Origin: an uncultured Ruminococcus sp.
GTDB lineage: Bacteria > Bacillota > Clostridia > Oscillospirales > Ruminococcaceae
Assembly (NCBI GenBank): GCA_910584195.1
Contig: CAJTYV010000009.1
Location: 47,809 to 111,808, forward strand
Reading direction: 5' to 3'
Length of the DNA: 64,000 nucleotides
Part shown: piece after piece, positions 8,422 to 17,287 of the stretch
Layout: the number at the start of each line of letters is the position of its first letter
How positions within the stretch are numbered: position 1 is the stretch's first letter
The notes under the pieces: generated by a model
What the model was told of the DNA's origin: nothing
Database searches by the model: none
Seen by the model: only the letters and a program-made list of their open reading frames with translations
Made by a program: the position numbers and the translations under genes

Positions 8422-10389
8422 TCAATCCTCGTCATCGTATTCTTCGTCATCAGCAGCGTCTTCGTCCAAAGCACGCATAGAGATGCTGATTCTCTTTGAA
8501 TCAGAGTCAATGTCAATGATCTTAACGTCCACAACATCGCCTACCGATACAATATCCTTAACATTTTCAACCTTCTTGTCAGCAAGCTGAGAAATATGGA
8601 TAAGACCGTCTACACCGTCAATGATCTGAGCGAAAGCGCCAAAACTTGTGATAGATACGATAGTAGCCTTAACAACATCGCCTATACTGTAATTGGACAT
8701 AAAAATTTCCCAAGGATTATCTTCGGCTTTCTTGAAACCGAGAGAAATTCTGTTCTCCTCTGCATTGAGATCCTTGATATAAACCTCAAGAGTATCGCCA
8801 ACAGAAACTACTTCGTTAGGATGCTTGATTCTCTTCCAGGAAAGTTCAGAAATGTGAACCATACCGTCAATACCGCCAAGGTCAACGAATGCTCCGAAGC
8901 TTGTAAGGGATTTAACCTTGCCAACATATGTTTTACCGATCTCAGCACCTGCCCAAAATGCAGCGCGTGCTTCTTCTTTCTTCGCAGCGTCTACAGCCTT
9001 TATGGAACCGACAGCTCTCTTCTTTCCGCCCTCGTCAACCTCAATGATCTTAAACTGAACTTTCTGCTTATTCAGCTGATCAAGCTCGGCGCCTCTGGGA
9101 AGTCCCGACTGCGAAGCAGGGATGAAAACTCTTACGCCCATGTAATTAAGAGTTACACCTTTATTTACAATGCGGCTTACAGTACCCTCAAGTACAGTAC
9201 CCTCTTCCTTAGCCTTGACAACCGTGTCATAACCTGCCTGCTCGTCAACCTTTCTCTTGGACAGAGCAACAGTACCCTCGCCATCGTTTACCTTTATAAC
9301 AATAAGATCGATCTCATCGCCTACCGCAACAAGGTCAGAAGGCTTCTTTGCAGCATCATCCGTAAGATCCTCAAGCTTAACGTAGCCTGTATGTTTTGTT
9401 CCCAAATCAACGGTGATCTCGGCATTATCTATGCCTACAACTATACCCTTGACTTTTTCTCCTGTATGTATTTTTTTGAATGACTGATCGAGAGCCTCAG
9501 CAAAATCGATCTCCTCATCCTGATTTGCAGTAAGATTAACATTTTCTGTCATAGTGGTTTGTACCTCCTTGATTATATATGCCGGCGTTGAAGCCCCGGC
9601 TGTTATGCCGATTTTGCCGGCACAGGGCAGCATCAAAGATGAAAGCTCGTCCGAATTTTCTATGTGATACGTTTTGCAGTAACGGCTGCACACCTCATAA
9701 AGCTTGACCGTATTGGAACTGTGTTTTCCTCCGACAACGAGCATGACATCAGAACTTTTAGCAAGCTCAGCCGCATCTGACTGCCTTGTATCGGTGGCGC
9801 TGCATATGGTATCGAATATGACAATATCGGGATTGCCTTTTGGGATCACCTTTAAACATTCTTCCCATTCTATTATATTATACGTTGTTTGAGCAACGAA
9901 TGCAAGCTTTTTTTTCAAAAAGTTTCCATTTTTCTCAAAAACGTGTTTTAGCTCAACATTATCCCTAAAAACAACGCAATTTTGTTCACAATGCCCAATG
10001 ATTCCTTGAACTTCGGGGTGATCCACATCGCCGGCTATAAGTATCATATAGCCTTCTTCGGATTTTTCAGCCGCTATCCTGTGAATTTTCGCTACAAACG
10101 GACAAGTGGCATCAAGCATCCGGCAGCCTTTCTCCCTTATTCTGTCGTAAACCGATCGTCCAACGCCGTGAGAACGAATAACAACGGTCTCGTCCGGCAT
10201 CAATTCGTCAACCGATTCCACAACCCTTGCGCCTTTTTCTTTCATATCGTTCACAACGTCCTGATTGTGAATTATAGGTCCGAGAGTTGCAACCTTAGTG
10301 TTGTTTTCCAATTCATTATACACCATTTTTACGGCTCTGTCAACCCCGAAACAGAAACCGGCAGATTCCGCCACTGTGACTTTACTCAT
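8422..10389 (-). CDS. ispH: IspH fused to ribosomal protein S1 domains
   Basis: 655-aa bifunctional protein. Residues 1-285 are 4-hydroxy-3-methylbut-2-enyl diphosphate reductase, the last enzyme of the MEP isoprenoid pathway: three Fe-S ligand cysteines are visible in GFCFGVDRAV, DATCPFV and TICSATDTRQ, with the conserved IIHN, RSHGVG and HPEVQG motifs. Residues ~300-655 hold four S1 RNA-binding repeats (two clear C-terminal ones contain TSFGAFVDLGGIDGMVHIS and TSFGAFAQIIDGVDGLIHIS). This fusion is a known clostridial arrangement, not novel. Start ATG 10389 overlaps the plsC stop by 8 bases (ATGAGTAA) and has AAGGAGC before it. It closes the conserved cmk-plsC-ispH-S1 cluster and is followed by an intrinsic terminator. 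Confidence 0.96.
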   Translation of the reverse strand: MSKVTVAESAGFCFGVDRAVKMVYNELENNTKVATLGPIIHNQDVVNDMKEKGARVVESVDELMPDETVVIRSHGVGRSVYDRIREKGCRMLDATCPFVAKIHRIAAEKSEEGYMILIAGDVDHPEVQGIIGHCEQNCVVFRDNVELKHVFEKNGNFLKKKLAFVAQTTYNIIEWEECLKVIPKGNPDIVIFDTICSATDTRQSDAAELAKSSDVMLVVGGKHSSNTVKLYEVCSRYCKTYHIENSDELSSLMLPCAGKIGITAGASTPAYIIKEVQTTMTENVNLTANQDEEIDFAEALDQSFKKIHTGEKVKGIVVGIDNAEITVDLGTKHTGYVKLEDLTDDAAKKPSDLVAVGDEIDLIVIKVNDGEGTVALSKRKVDEQAGYDTVVKAKEEGTVLEGTVSRIVNKGVTLNYMGVRVFIPASQSGLPRGAELDQLNKQKVQFKIIEVDEGGKKRAVGSIKAVDAAKKEEARAAFWAGAEIGKTYVGKVKSLTSFGAFVDLGGIDGMVHISELSWKRIKHPNEVVSVGDTLEVYIKDLNAEENRISLGFKKAEDNPWEIFMSNYSIGDVVKATIVSITSFGAFAQIIDGVDGLIHISQLADKKVENVKDIVSVGDVVDVKIIDIDSDSKRISISMRALDEDAADDEEYDDED

Positions 10390-10996
10390 TTTCCTGCTCC
10401 TTTTCGCCCTCAACAAGATTCTTTATTTCAGACATATAACGATTCTTCAGCTTAACAAGCTGACGCGGATTAGGATTTTCGGAAATTTCAGCATACTCCG
10501 CAGGATCTATGGGTTCACCGTATTTTACGACGATTTTAGTGCGGAATTTCAGCTTTTCTCCAAAAACTATTCCTACAGGTATTATCTGTTTACCTGAGCG
10601 CGCCGCAATTACCGCAGCGCCCGAATGTCCCCTGTGAACCTTACCGTCCTTGGAACGTGTACCTTCCGGAAAAATCATAAGGCTTTTACCGTTATTCAGC
10701 CTCTCAACCGCCGTATCGAGTACAGCTGTATCGCCCTTTCCGCGAGAAACCGGGAACGCTCCGAGGCTGCTTATAAGCATTGCAAAAAGCTTATTTCCGA
10801 AAAGCTCCTCCTTTGCCATAAAAGCGTAAGTTCCTCTCGCACCGCAGCCCACAAGCGGCGGATCTGCATTGGTGCGGTGATTTGAAGCGTATATAACAGG
10901 AGTTTTTTTAGGAATATTTCCTCTGCCCTCAAATTTAAGGCTGAAAGCTATGTGAAATGCTATCCATACAAGAAATTTAGCAATATAGTACATCAA
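10382..10996 (-). CDS. plsC: 1-acyl-sn-glycerol-3-phosphate acyltransferase
   Basis: 204 aa membrane-associated acyltransferase that acylates lysophosphatidate to phosphatidate in phospholipid synthesis. Motif I is NHRTNADP (the catalytic HX4D), motif III is FPEGTRSKDG, and the late IIPVGI segment is also present. N-terminal hydrophobic stretch (about 5-22) anchors it. Length is short-side normal for bacterial PlsC. Start ATG overlaps the cmk stop by 4 bases (ATGA) and its own stop overlaps ispH, so the three genes are translationally coupled. Confidence 0.93.
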   Translation of the reverse strand: MMYYIAKFLVWIAFHIAFSLKFEGRGNIPKKTPVIYASNHRTNADPPLVGCGARGTYAFMAKEELFGNKLFAMLISSLGAFPVSRGKGDTAVLDTAVERLNNGKSLMIFPEGTRSKDGKVHRGHSGAAVIAARSGKQIIPVGIVFGEKLKFRTKIVVKYGEPIDPAEYAEISENPNPRQLVKLKNRYMSEIKNLVEGEKEQENE

Positions 10997-11652
10997 ATTC
11001 TCTCCTTGATTATCTCTGCTATCTTTGCTGCGGACTGTTCCAGTGTCAGCTCGGTCGTATCGACAAGAACAGCGTCATCAGCCTGTCTCAGCGGAGCTGT
11101 TTTACGGTACATATCCTGATAGTCTCGTTCGTTTATATCCTTGAGAACTTCCTCATACGACGGGCAGTCAGTTTTTTCGGCAAGCTCCTTGCAGCGACGG
11201 CGGGCACGTTCCTCAGCCGATGCCGTAAGAAAGATTTTTACGTCTGCATTCGGCAGAACCACCGTTCCTATGTCCCTGCCGTCCATAATAATATTGTTTT
11301 CACGCGCAAGCTTCTGCTGTAAATCGAAAAGTCTCGCTCTGACCGCCGGAATTGCCGAAGTACGTGAAGCCGCCATTGAAATCTCGGGTGTTCTGATAAG
11401 ATCGGAAACGTCTCTGTCCCCAAGGTAAACACGCTGGATTCCGTCTGCAAACCCAAGAGATACTTCTACGCTTTTCATAACGCTTTCGATGTCTTCATCG
11501 GAAATATTATTCTCGGTGATATATAAAGCAACAGCTCTGTACATAGCTCCGGTATCAACATATATATATCCCATTTCAGCGGAAACCATTCTGGCGATAG
11601 TACTTTTTCCTGCACCGGCAGGTCCGTCGATAGCAATATTAATTGTATTCAT
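10993..11652 (-). CDS. cmk: Cytidylate kinase
   Basis: 219 aa, normal length. Phosphorylates (d)CMP to (d)CDP. P-loop IAIDGPAGAGKST at the N-terminus, YVDTGAMYRA, the DGRDIGTVVLPNADVKIFL core and ASAEERARRR lid region are all present. AAGGAG lies before ATG 11652. First of the cmk-plsC-ispH/S1 set, a cluster conserved in clostridia; it may be transcribed together with the membrane-protein and BaiN-like genes upstream, since the gaps are only 12-17 bases. Confidence 0.96.
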   Translation of the reverse strand: MNTINIAIDGPAGAGKSTIARMVSAEMGYIYVDTGAMYRAVALYITENNISDEDIESVMKSVEVSLGFADGIQRVYLGDRDVSDLIRTPEISMAASRTSAIPAVRARLFDLQQKLARENNIIMDGRDIGTVVLPNADVKIFLTASAEERARRRCKELAEKTDCPSYEEVLKDINERDYQDMYRKTAPLRQADDAVLVDTTELTLEQSAAKIAEIIKERI

Positions 11653-11664
11653 AAAATTACTCCT

Positions 11665-12183
11665 TTACATCAATTCAGAAACAGAAATTACAAGGTCTGT
11701 AAAAACTGCCGCCGCAGATATTGCCGAAAATCCTATACACAGCCCTTTCGGCAGCTTTTTGCTGAGCTTTCCCGACATTGGATGAACAAGAAAGAAGTAC
11801 AGCAAAGCAAAAATTCCGAAAATCCCGCTTGAAATAAGGCTGGATCTGTCTAAAATAGAAAATTTCCAGCTTCGGTAAGTCCAGAATTGCTTGTGAAAGA
11901 TAAACTCCAGCAAATAGGACGCTCCAAGCTCAAAAACAGTCGTAACGACCGCAGAAAAGATAAAAACAAAAACAGGACTTCTTTTTTTCTCCCGAAGCGC
12001 CGCCAGCAATAAAAACGCACCTACGGCATATATCGGAACTATCGGCATATGCAGCATACCACGGTTGGAAAAATATCCCCACATTATCCACACTGTCACC
12101 ACTTCATACAGCCAACCTATAAAGCCTGCCAGCATAAATTCAAAAACGTAACGGAAGACTGTTCTTGAAAATTCCTTTTTCAT
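11665..12183 (-). CDS. Small multipass membrane protein, PF06541-like (putative ABC permease type IV)
   Basis: 172 aa with about five hydrophobic segments. The pattern GFIGWLYEVV near the N-terminus, RGMLHMPIVPIYAVGA and FELGASYLLE fit the clostridial family annotated as putative ABC-transporter type IV (PF06541), whose biochemical role is unproven. No ATPase gene is adjacent. GGAGG precedes ATG 12183. A second, shorter member of the same family appears at 31679-32056. Confidence 0.75.
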   Translation of the reverse strand: MKKEFSRTVFRYVFEFMLAGFIGWLYEVVTVWIMWGYFSNRGMLHMPIVPIYAVGAFLLLAALREKKRSPVFVFIFSAVVTTVFELGASYLLEFIFHKQFWTYRSWKFSILDRSSLISSGIFGIFALLYFFLVHPMSGKLSKKLPKGLCIGFSAISAAAVFTDLVISVSELM

Positions 12184-12200
12184 AACAAAACCTCCAGCTC

Positions 12201-13418
12201 CTACAGATTTACCGCCGCAGAATATGCTGTCGAAAAAGCGATTTGCAGATTAAAACCTCCTGTGTACGCATCTACGTCAATGACCTCTCCTGCAAAGAAA
12301 AGTCCGTCTGTCAGCTTAGATTCCATAGTTTTAGGATTTATTTCCTTTACCGACACTCCGCCGCTCGTGATTATAGCCTCATCAATAGGACGAAAATCCG
12401 ATATTCTCACGGTAAAAGCTTTCATCAGCTCTCCAAACCGCAGACGCTCCTCCTTGGTTATACTGTTTATCTTGCGGTCTGCGGCAATCCCGGATTTTTT
12501 CACCATGACAGGGATAAGCTTTGCCGGCAGAAGCCTGCGTATTCCGTTAATGAAGTCACGATTGAGATTTTCGTTGAAATCACGGCGAATACGCGCGTCA
12601 AGCTGATCGGGCGCAAGAGCAGGTTTAAGATCAATCACAGCCTTGTATCTTCCGCCCTGCACTTCACGAATATGACTGCTTGCGGAAAGAGCCAAAGGTC
12701 CGCTGATACCAAAATGAGTAAACAGCATTTCTCCCATTTCACTGTATATAAGCTTGTCTCCGTACATGAGCTTTAACGTGACATTCCGAAGTGAAAGTCC
12801 CATAAGCTCTCCGCAGAATTTATCCGAAGAAACAAGCGGAACAAGACTCGGCTTAAGCTCCGTAATCGTATGACCCGCCTGTTTTGCAAGCTTATAACCG
12901 TCTCCTGTTGAACCGGTCGCAGGGTATGACATTCCTCCGCAGGCAATAAGTACGCTGCCGCTGCGGTACTCTCTGCCGTCCGCAGTTACGCCGACGCATC
13001 TGCCGTCATCCAAAATGAGAGAATCAACAGCTTTTCGGACGATCTTCACGCCGAGCCTTTTAAGCTCGCTGTCAAGTGCCGAAACAATATCCTCCGCCTT
13101 GTCGCTTACCGGAAAGACACGATTTCCTCGTTCCGTTTTCAGCGGCACTCCCATCTCCTCAAAAAAATTCATCGTGTCCTCCGCCCCGAACATAGAAAAA
13201 GCGCTGTACATAAAACGGCTGTTTACAGGGATATTTTCCATATGCACACGGGCAGGAGAATTATTTGTAACGTTGCATCTTCCCTTGCCCGTTATGCGGA
13301 GTTTCCTGCCGATATTGGCGTTCTTCTCAAAAAGAAGCACCGATTTTCCGAAACGAGCCGCAAATACAGCCGCCGTACAGCCTGCCGCTCCTCCTCCTAT
13401 AATTATTGTATCAGTCAT
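12201..13418 (-). CDS. BaiN/HI0933-family flavoprotein
   Basis: 405 aa NAD(P)/FAD-dependent oxidoreductase. N-terminal dinucleotide fold TIIIGGGAAGCTAAVFAARFG, then GKGRCNVTNN typical of the HI0933/BaiN family, the GGMSYPATGSTGDGY motif and the C-terminal FAGEVIDVDAYTGGFNLQIAFS FAD-contact segment (quoted here in parts). In Clostridium scindens BaiN has been linked to bile-acid dehydroxylation; most members are of unknown substrate and this one has no bai neighbours, so no bile-acid role is claimed. Start ATG 13418 has AAAGGGGA before it; the upstream extension is not supported. One base separates it from the DUF3006 gene. Confidence 0.88.
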   Translation of the reverse strand: MTDTIIIGGGAAGCTAAVFAARFGKSVLLFEKNANIGRKLRITGKGRCNVTNNSPARVHMENIPVNSRFMYSAFSMFGAEDTMNFFEEMGVPLKTERGNRVFPVSDKAEDIVSALDSELKRLGVKIVRKAVDSLILDDGRCVGVTADGREYRSGSVLIACGGMSYPATGSTGDGYKLAKQAGHTITELKPSLVPLVSSDKFCGELMGLSLRNVTLKLMYGDKLIYSEMGEMLFTHFGISGPLALSASSHIREVQGGRYKAVIDLKPALAPDQLDARIRRDFNENLNRDFINGIRRLLPAKLIPVMVKKSGIAADRKINSITKEERLRFGELMKAFTVRISDFRPIDEAIITSGGVSVKEINPKTMESKLTDGLFFAGEVIDVDAYTGGFNLQIAFSTAYSAAVNL

Positions 13419-13419
13419 T

Positions 13420-13629
13420 TTATCCCCTTTCAAACAGCCGTCTGAGCCTGTCAGAGTTCTTTCTCCGCCGCTGCTCGGTAGTTTCCGCATCAACGGCGTA
13501 CTGTCCGTTTTCGATCACAAGCACATCTCCCTCACGGGCATTTTCGGGAAGCTCCGAAACGTCTGCCTCTATCATTCCGCTGTCTGTCTCGATGACCGCA
13601 GTATCGCCCTCAAACCTGTCTATTATCAT
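13420..13629 (-). CDS. DUF3006 family small protein
   Basis: 69 aa starting MIIDRFEGDTAVIE, matching the short DUF3006 family (IIDRFEG..AV.E...g.......LP...keGDv). I use the ATG at 13629, preceded by AAAGGTGAG, over an ATG six codons further up that would overlap the preceding gene. In many Firmicutes DUF3006 genes directly follow a ComEC-like metallo-beta-lactamase gene, as here, suggesting a shared but unknown job. Confidence 0.85.
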   Translation of the reverse strand: MIIDRFEGDTAVIETDSGMIEADVSELPENAREGDVLVIENGQYAVDAETTEQRRRKNSDRLRRLFERG

Positions 13630-13634
13630 AATTC

Positions 13635-14633
13635 TCACCTTTCGCATCTGACTTCAAGCTCTTTACCGTCGGAAATTATCACAACGCTTCCGCACAGATC
13701 TGTACGGTATATCTTGTCTGTGTACTGTCCTATCCTGTCCAGCGTTTCTTTGTTGGGGTGTCCGTAGGAATTTCCCTCTCCGCACGAGATAACGGCAATA
13801 TCAGGTGAAATCGTATCCAGAAACAATTCCGAGCTTGACGTTTTGCTGCCGTGATGACCTGCCTTGTAAACGTCTATATGCCCAAAACGCCCCTCGTTTA
13901 CCATTTCCTCCTCCGCAGAAGCCTCGGCATCGCCTGTAAAAATAAAACTGTTATCTCCGTGATAAAGTACTACGCCCACGGAATAATTATTCGTATTGGA
14001 ATATTCATCTGAGACCGGCGCAATTATCTCCCACTCTGCATCGCCCAGTTTACCTTTTCTGCCTGTCACAGCAGGATCAACTTTAAGCTCTTTCTCCTCC
14101 GCTGCATCGAGAAATTTCTCAAAATAACGAGTAGACGGCACATCTTCATCGGCAAAGGAAGGCATTATAAATTCGCCTATATCATAGCTTTCGACTATCT
14201 CTGCCATACCTCCCATATGATCGGAATGCGGATGAGTTGCAATAACAAAATCAAAAGCTTCAATTTCCGAATGATTAAGATAATGACGGACAGTTTCAGC
14301 TTCGGACGCTTCTCCGCAGTCAATAAGCATCGTCTCGCCTCCGCAGGTTATGCAAATACAGTCGCCCTGACCTACGTCTATGTAATGAACGGTAAGTGTC
14401 TTGTCTGCGGAATTATGCCGCGAACCCCGATTGCTGCCATATATCATCAAGCAAAAAAGTATCGCAAGACTGATAACGACAGTACCAAATCCGCCTATAC
14501 CTTTGGTTTTCCTCTTTTTTTCCTTTGCGGACGAGCGGCTTGCGCTGTGCCTTTTGACCTGCCGCCTGTACGGTCTTTTCCCTGACGTGGACATTCTGAA
14601 ATTCGTTTTGTCCGATTTTTTCCTCCGTGCCAT
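13635..14633 (-). CDS. ComEC/Rec2-like metallo-beta-lactamase domain protein
   Basis: 332 aa. A Lys/Arg-rich cytoplasmic N-terminus (1-45) and one TM helix (about 47-64) anchor an extracellular metallo-hydrolase domain: HYIDVGQGDC, ATHPHSDHMGG (metal ligands), FTGDAEASAEEE, KAGHHGSKTSSS and SYGHPNKETL. This is the free-standing form of the ComEC C-terminal nuclease-like domain; no ComEC channel is present. The first 139 bases overlap the 3' end of the YgiQ gene in another frame. ATG 14633 has a GGCGGTGAT site; a later start (14594) is possible. Role probably extracellular phosphodiesterase/nuclease, unproven. Confidence 0.88.
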   Translation of the reverse strand: MARRKKSDKTNFRMSTSGKRPYRRQVKRHSASRSSAKEKKRKTKGIGGFGTVVISLAILFCLMIYGSNRGSRHNSADKTLTVHYIDVGQGDCICITCGGETMLIDCGEASEAETVRHYLNHSEIEAFDFVIATHPHSDHMGGMAEIVESYDIGEFIMPSFADEDVPSTRYFEKFLDAAEEKELKVDPAVTGRKGKLGDAEWEIIAPVSDEYSNTNNYSVGVVLYHGDNSFIFTGDAEASAEEEMVNEGRFGHIDVYKAGHHGSKTSSSELFLDTISPDIAVISCGEGNSYGHPNKETLDRIGQYTDKIYRTDLCGSVVIISDGKELEVRCER

Positions 14634-16456
14634 GACTTATCACCGCCTTTATTTGAATCTGCGGAAATATCCTCAACGAGACAATTAGGCGAGCTGCCTA
14701 TAAGATCGTATCTTCCTGCCTTTTTCAGAGCTTCAAGTACAAGCTCCCTGTTCTGCGGACGGAAATACTGCAGCAGAGCGCGCTGCATCGCCTTTTCCTT
14801 TGGAGTTTTCGGCACATAGACCTTTTCCATTGTATACGGATCAAGCTCGGTATAGAACATACTCGTTGAGATCGTTCCGGGAGTGGGGTAGAAATCCTGC
14901 ACCTGCTCGGGACGTATCTTATTATCTCTCAGAAACAGGGCAAGATCTATCGCTTCTTTGAGCGTGCTTCCCGGGTGAGAGGACATGAGGTACGGCACGA
15001 GATACTGCTCCTTGCCTATGCCCTTGGTTATCTCGTAAAACCGCTTCTGAAACGCCTTGTATGCTTCGATATGCGGCTTACCCATTTTATCGAGGACTGC
15101 CGCGGAACAATGCTCCGGAGCAACCTTGAGCTGACCGCTTACGTGATATTTTATAAGCTCTCGGATAAACTCGCTGTCCTTGTCCTCCATAAGGTAATCG
15201 TAGCGTATTCCCGAACGTATGAATACTCTCTTAACGCCCTTGACGGCACGTATCTTGCGAAGCAGCGCCAGATATTCCGTATGATCGGCTTTGAGAGCAG
15301 GACAGGGAGCCGGCGCAAGACATTTTTTGCCCATGCACAGTCCCTTGTCAAGCTGCTTTTCGCATGAGGTATGGCGGAAGTTCGCCGTAGGTCCGCCTAC
15401 ATCATGGATATATCCTTTAAAATCAGGCATTTTTGTGATTCGCTCCGCTTCCGCGAGAACCGACCCCTCGCTTCTGACGGTCACCCTGCGTCCCTGATGA
15501 AGCGCGATCGAGCAGAAATTGCAATATCCGAAGCAGCCCCTGTTGTGAGTTATTGAAAATCGTACTTCCTCAATTCCCGGAACGCCGCCGAGAGCCTCGT
15601 AAGACGGGTGATACCTCCGAGTATACGGCAAACTGTAGATATAGTCAAGCTCCTCGGTGGTAAGACTTTTTGCAGGCGGATTCTGAACGAGCATCATATT
15701 TCCGTGACGCTGGATTACAGTTTTTCCGTAGACCTCGTCCTGCCAATCGTACTGTATTTTCGTTGCCTTTGCGTACTCCCTCTTGTTGTCCCGCACCTGC
15801 TCGAACGACGGACACTGAGCTGCACCTATAGGTGTATTTACCGGCTCGGTCATATAGCACGTTCCACGAATATCGTGAATATCACAGATATTTTCGCCGT
15901 TGGCAAGCCGAGTGCAAAGCTCCTGTATCTGATGCTCTCCCATTCCGTACATAAGCAAATCCGCACCGCTGTCAACAAGTACTGACGGACGGACTGCATC
16001 GTCCCAGTAGTCGTAATGGGCAAAACGGCGCAGGGAAGCTTCAAGTCCGCCTATGGCTATGGGAATATCTCCGAAATATTCACGGAGCTTGCGGCAGTAG
16101 ACTATAACTGCTCTGTCGGGACGTTTTCCTGCCATGCCGCCTGCCGTGTACGCATCGTCTGAACGCTTGCGCTTTGCTGCCGTATAATGAGCGACCATAG
16201 AATCAATATTTCCGGCAGTCACGAGAAAGGCATACTTAGGTGCGCCGAATCTGCGGAAGTCCCTGTCGCTCCTCCAGTCGGGCTGAGAGATGATGCCCAC
16301 GGAAAATCCCATAGCTTCGATAAGACGGGTAACTATAGCTGCTCCGAAGCTTGGGTGGTCAACGTAAGCGTCGCCTGTTACGTATATGAAATCGAACTGC
16401 TCTATGCCCTGTTCGTCCATTTCCTTTTTAGTCATAGGAATAAATTTATCGTACAT
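14495..16456 (-). CDS. YgiQ family radical SAM protein
   Basis: 653 aa, typical for YgiQ (UPF0313). Radical SAM cluster motif C-x3-C-x2-C in GCFGYCNFCS; N-terminal B12-binding-like region; conserved HQGRR, HDVGGPTANFR, KVAPEHCS and QDFYPTPGT segments. Reaction unknown. I choose ATG 16456; a TTG six codons earlier is the only other option and lies in the end of the previous gene. The last ~45 residues are basic, low-complexity (RTKR.., KKRGKPKV) and coincide with the overlap with the metallo-hydrolase gene, so the C-terminus looks like a late extension. Confidence 0.93.
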   Translation of the reverse strand: MYDKFIPMTKKEMDEQGIEQFDFIYVTGDAYVDHPSFGAAIVTRLIEAMGFSVGIISQPDWRSDRDFRRFGAPKYAFLVTAGNIDSMVAHYTAAKRKRSDDAYTAGGMAGKRPDRAVIVYCRKLREYFGDIPIAIGGLEASLRRFAHYDYWDDAVRPSVLVDSGADLLMYGMGEHQIQELCTRLANGENICDIHDIRGTCYMTEPVNTPIGAAQCPSFEQVRDNKREYAKATKIQYDWQDEVYGKTVIQRHGNMMLVQNPPAKSLTTEELDYIYSLPYTRRYHPSYEALGGVPGIEEVRFSITHNRGCFGYCNFCSIALHQGRRVTVRSEGSVLAEAERITKMPDFKGYIHDVGGPTANFRHTSCEKQLDKGLCMGKKCLAPAPCPALKADHTEYLALLRKIRAVKGVKRVFIRSGIRYDYLMEDKDSEFIRELIKYHVSGQLKVAPEHCSAAVLDKMGKPHIEAYKAFQKRFYEITKGIGKEQYLVPYLMSSHPGSTLKEAIDLALFLRDNKIRPEQVQDFYPTPGTISTSMFYTELDPYTMEKVYVPKTPKEKAMQRALLQYFRPQNRELVLEALKKAGRYDLIGSSPNCLVEDISADSNKGGDKSWHGGKNRTKRISECPRQGKDRTGGRSKGTAQAARPQRKKRGKPKV

Positions 16457-16470
16457 ATTTTCACCGTTTA

Positions 16471-17286
16471 TCAATCGCAGTCACAGTCGATCTCAACATT
16501 TGAAAAATCTTTTCTGAGCAGGTCGTCACGGCTCATAAGCCAGTATACAGCCCACAGACAGCCATCCTGATGATCGAACTGGAACAGATTTACCCTGTTT
16601 TCGTCTATATAAGGCGCATTGCCGCCTTTCGGGAAACCTAAAAGCTTGTCGCAGTTCTCTGAAAAATCGTAGGCTTCCATTTCGAGAGCTTCTTCAAGTC
16701 CGTCAATATCCGAGGCAGCCTGCTCGTCTATTTCGCCCATCCAGCCAAATTCAACAGCTTTTTCGGGCAGACATTCTTCAAAGTATTTGCTGTAATATCC
16801 GCAGGGCGGTTCAGTACACCTCAATCCCGACATATCGCCGTCCCAGTAGATTACCTTGTGAATTGCAGTATTATCGGGTTCTTCTGCAATAATTTCAGAA
16901 TACTCGTCACTTTTACGTTCCAGTACCTCGCCGCTCCAAAATATATAGAGCATACCTGTTTTCGGCAGGAGATTGTCCAGATCGTCACCCGATTCTGCAA
17001 GCTCATATAAATTGATCTGCGCTACTAACTGCATAGCCGACTTTTCGTAATGCTCGACCGTTCCCTTGTTCTGCCCTTTGAGCCATGTTTCGGTATATCC
17101 CGACATTGTAGGATATTCGATCTCAGGCGGCAGATCGGGGAATCCGCCCATTTTACTTGCGCCTGTGGGAATTCCTCCGTCATACTCCTTATCGAAAAGG
17201 TCTATGGCATTGCGGCAGTATTTTTTCAGAGCCTCAGCCATTTCGGTATATCCCTTTGAATTAAGTTTATCAATAAATTCAGACAT
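16471..17286 (-). CDS. YwqG family protein (DUF1963)
   Basis: 271 aa acidic protein of the YwqG/DUF1963 family: GGFPDLPPEIEYP near residue 55, QINLYEL, GMLYIFW, and a C-terminal NLFQFDHQDG. Function of the family is unknown; no enzymatic motif is evident. The ribosome site GGAGG is supplied by the last codons of ftsK (ATG GAG GAA ATT TGA), with ATG 17286 just after the stop, so expression is tied to ftsK. Confidence 0.85.
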   Translation of the reverse strand: MSEFIDKLNSKGYTEMAEALKKYCRNAIDLFDKEYDGGIPTGASKMGGFPDLPPEIEYPTMSGYTETWLKGQNKGTVEHYEKSAMQLVAQINLYELAESGDDLDNLLPKTGMLYIFWSGEVLERKSDEYSEIIAEEPDNTAIHKVIYWDGDMSGLRCTEPPCGYYSKYFEECLPEKAVEFGWMGEIDEQAASDIDGLEEALEMEAYDFSENCDKLLGFPKGGNAPYIDENRVNLFQFDHQDGCLWAVYWLMSRDDLLRKDFSNVEIDCDCD

Positions 17287-17287
17287 C

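Noticed and set aside
8422..10389. IspH-S1 fusion as a novel bifunctional protein
   Set aside because: This fusion is well known in clostridia, so it is annotated but not reported as new.
12201..13418. Bile-acid 7-dehydroxylation gene (baiN)
   Set aside because: Family membership is clear, but there are no other bai genes and most homologues have unknown substrates.
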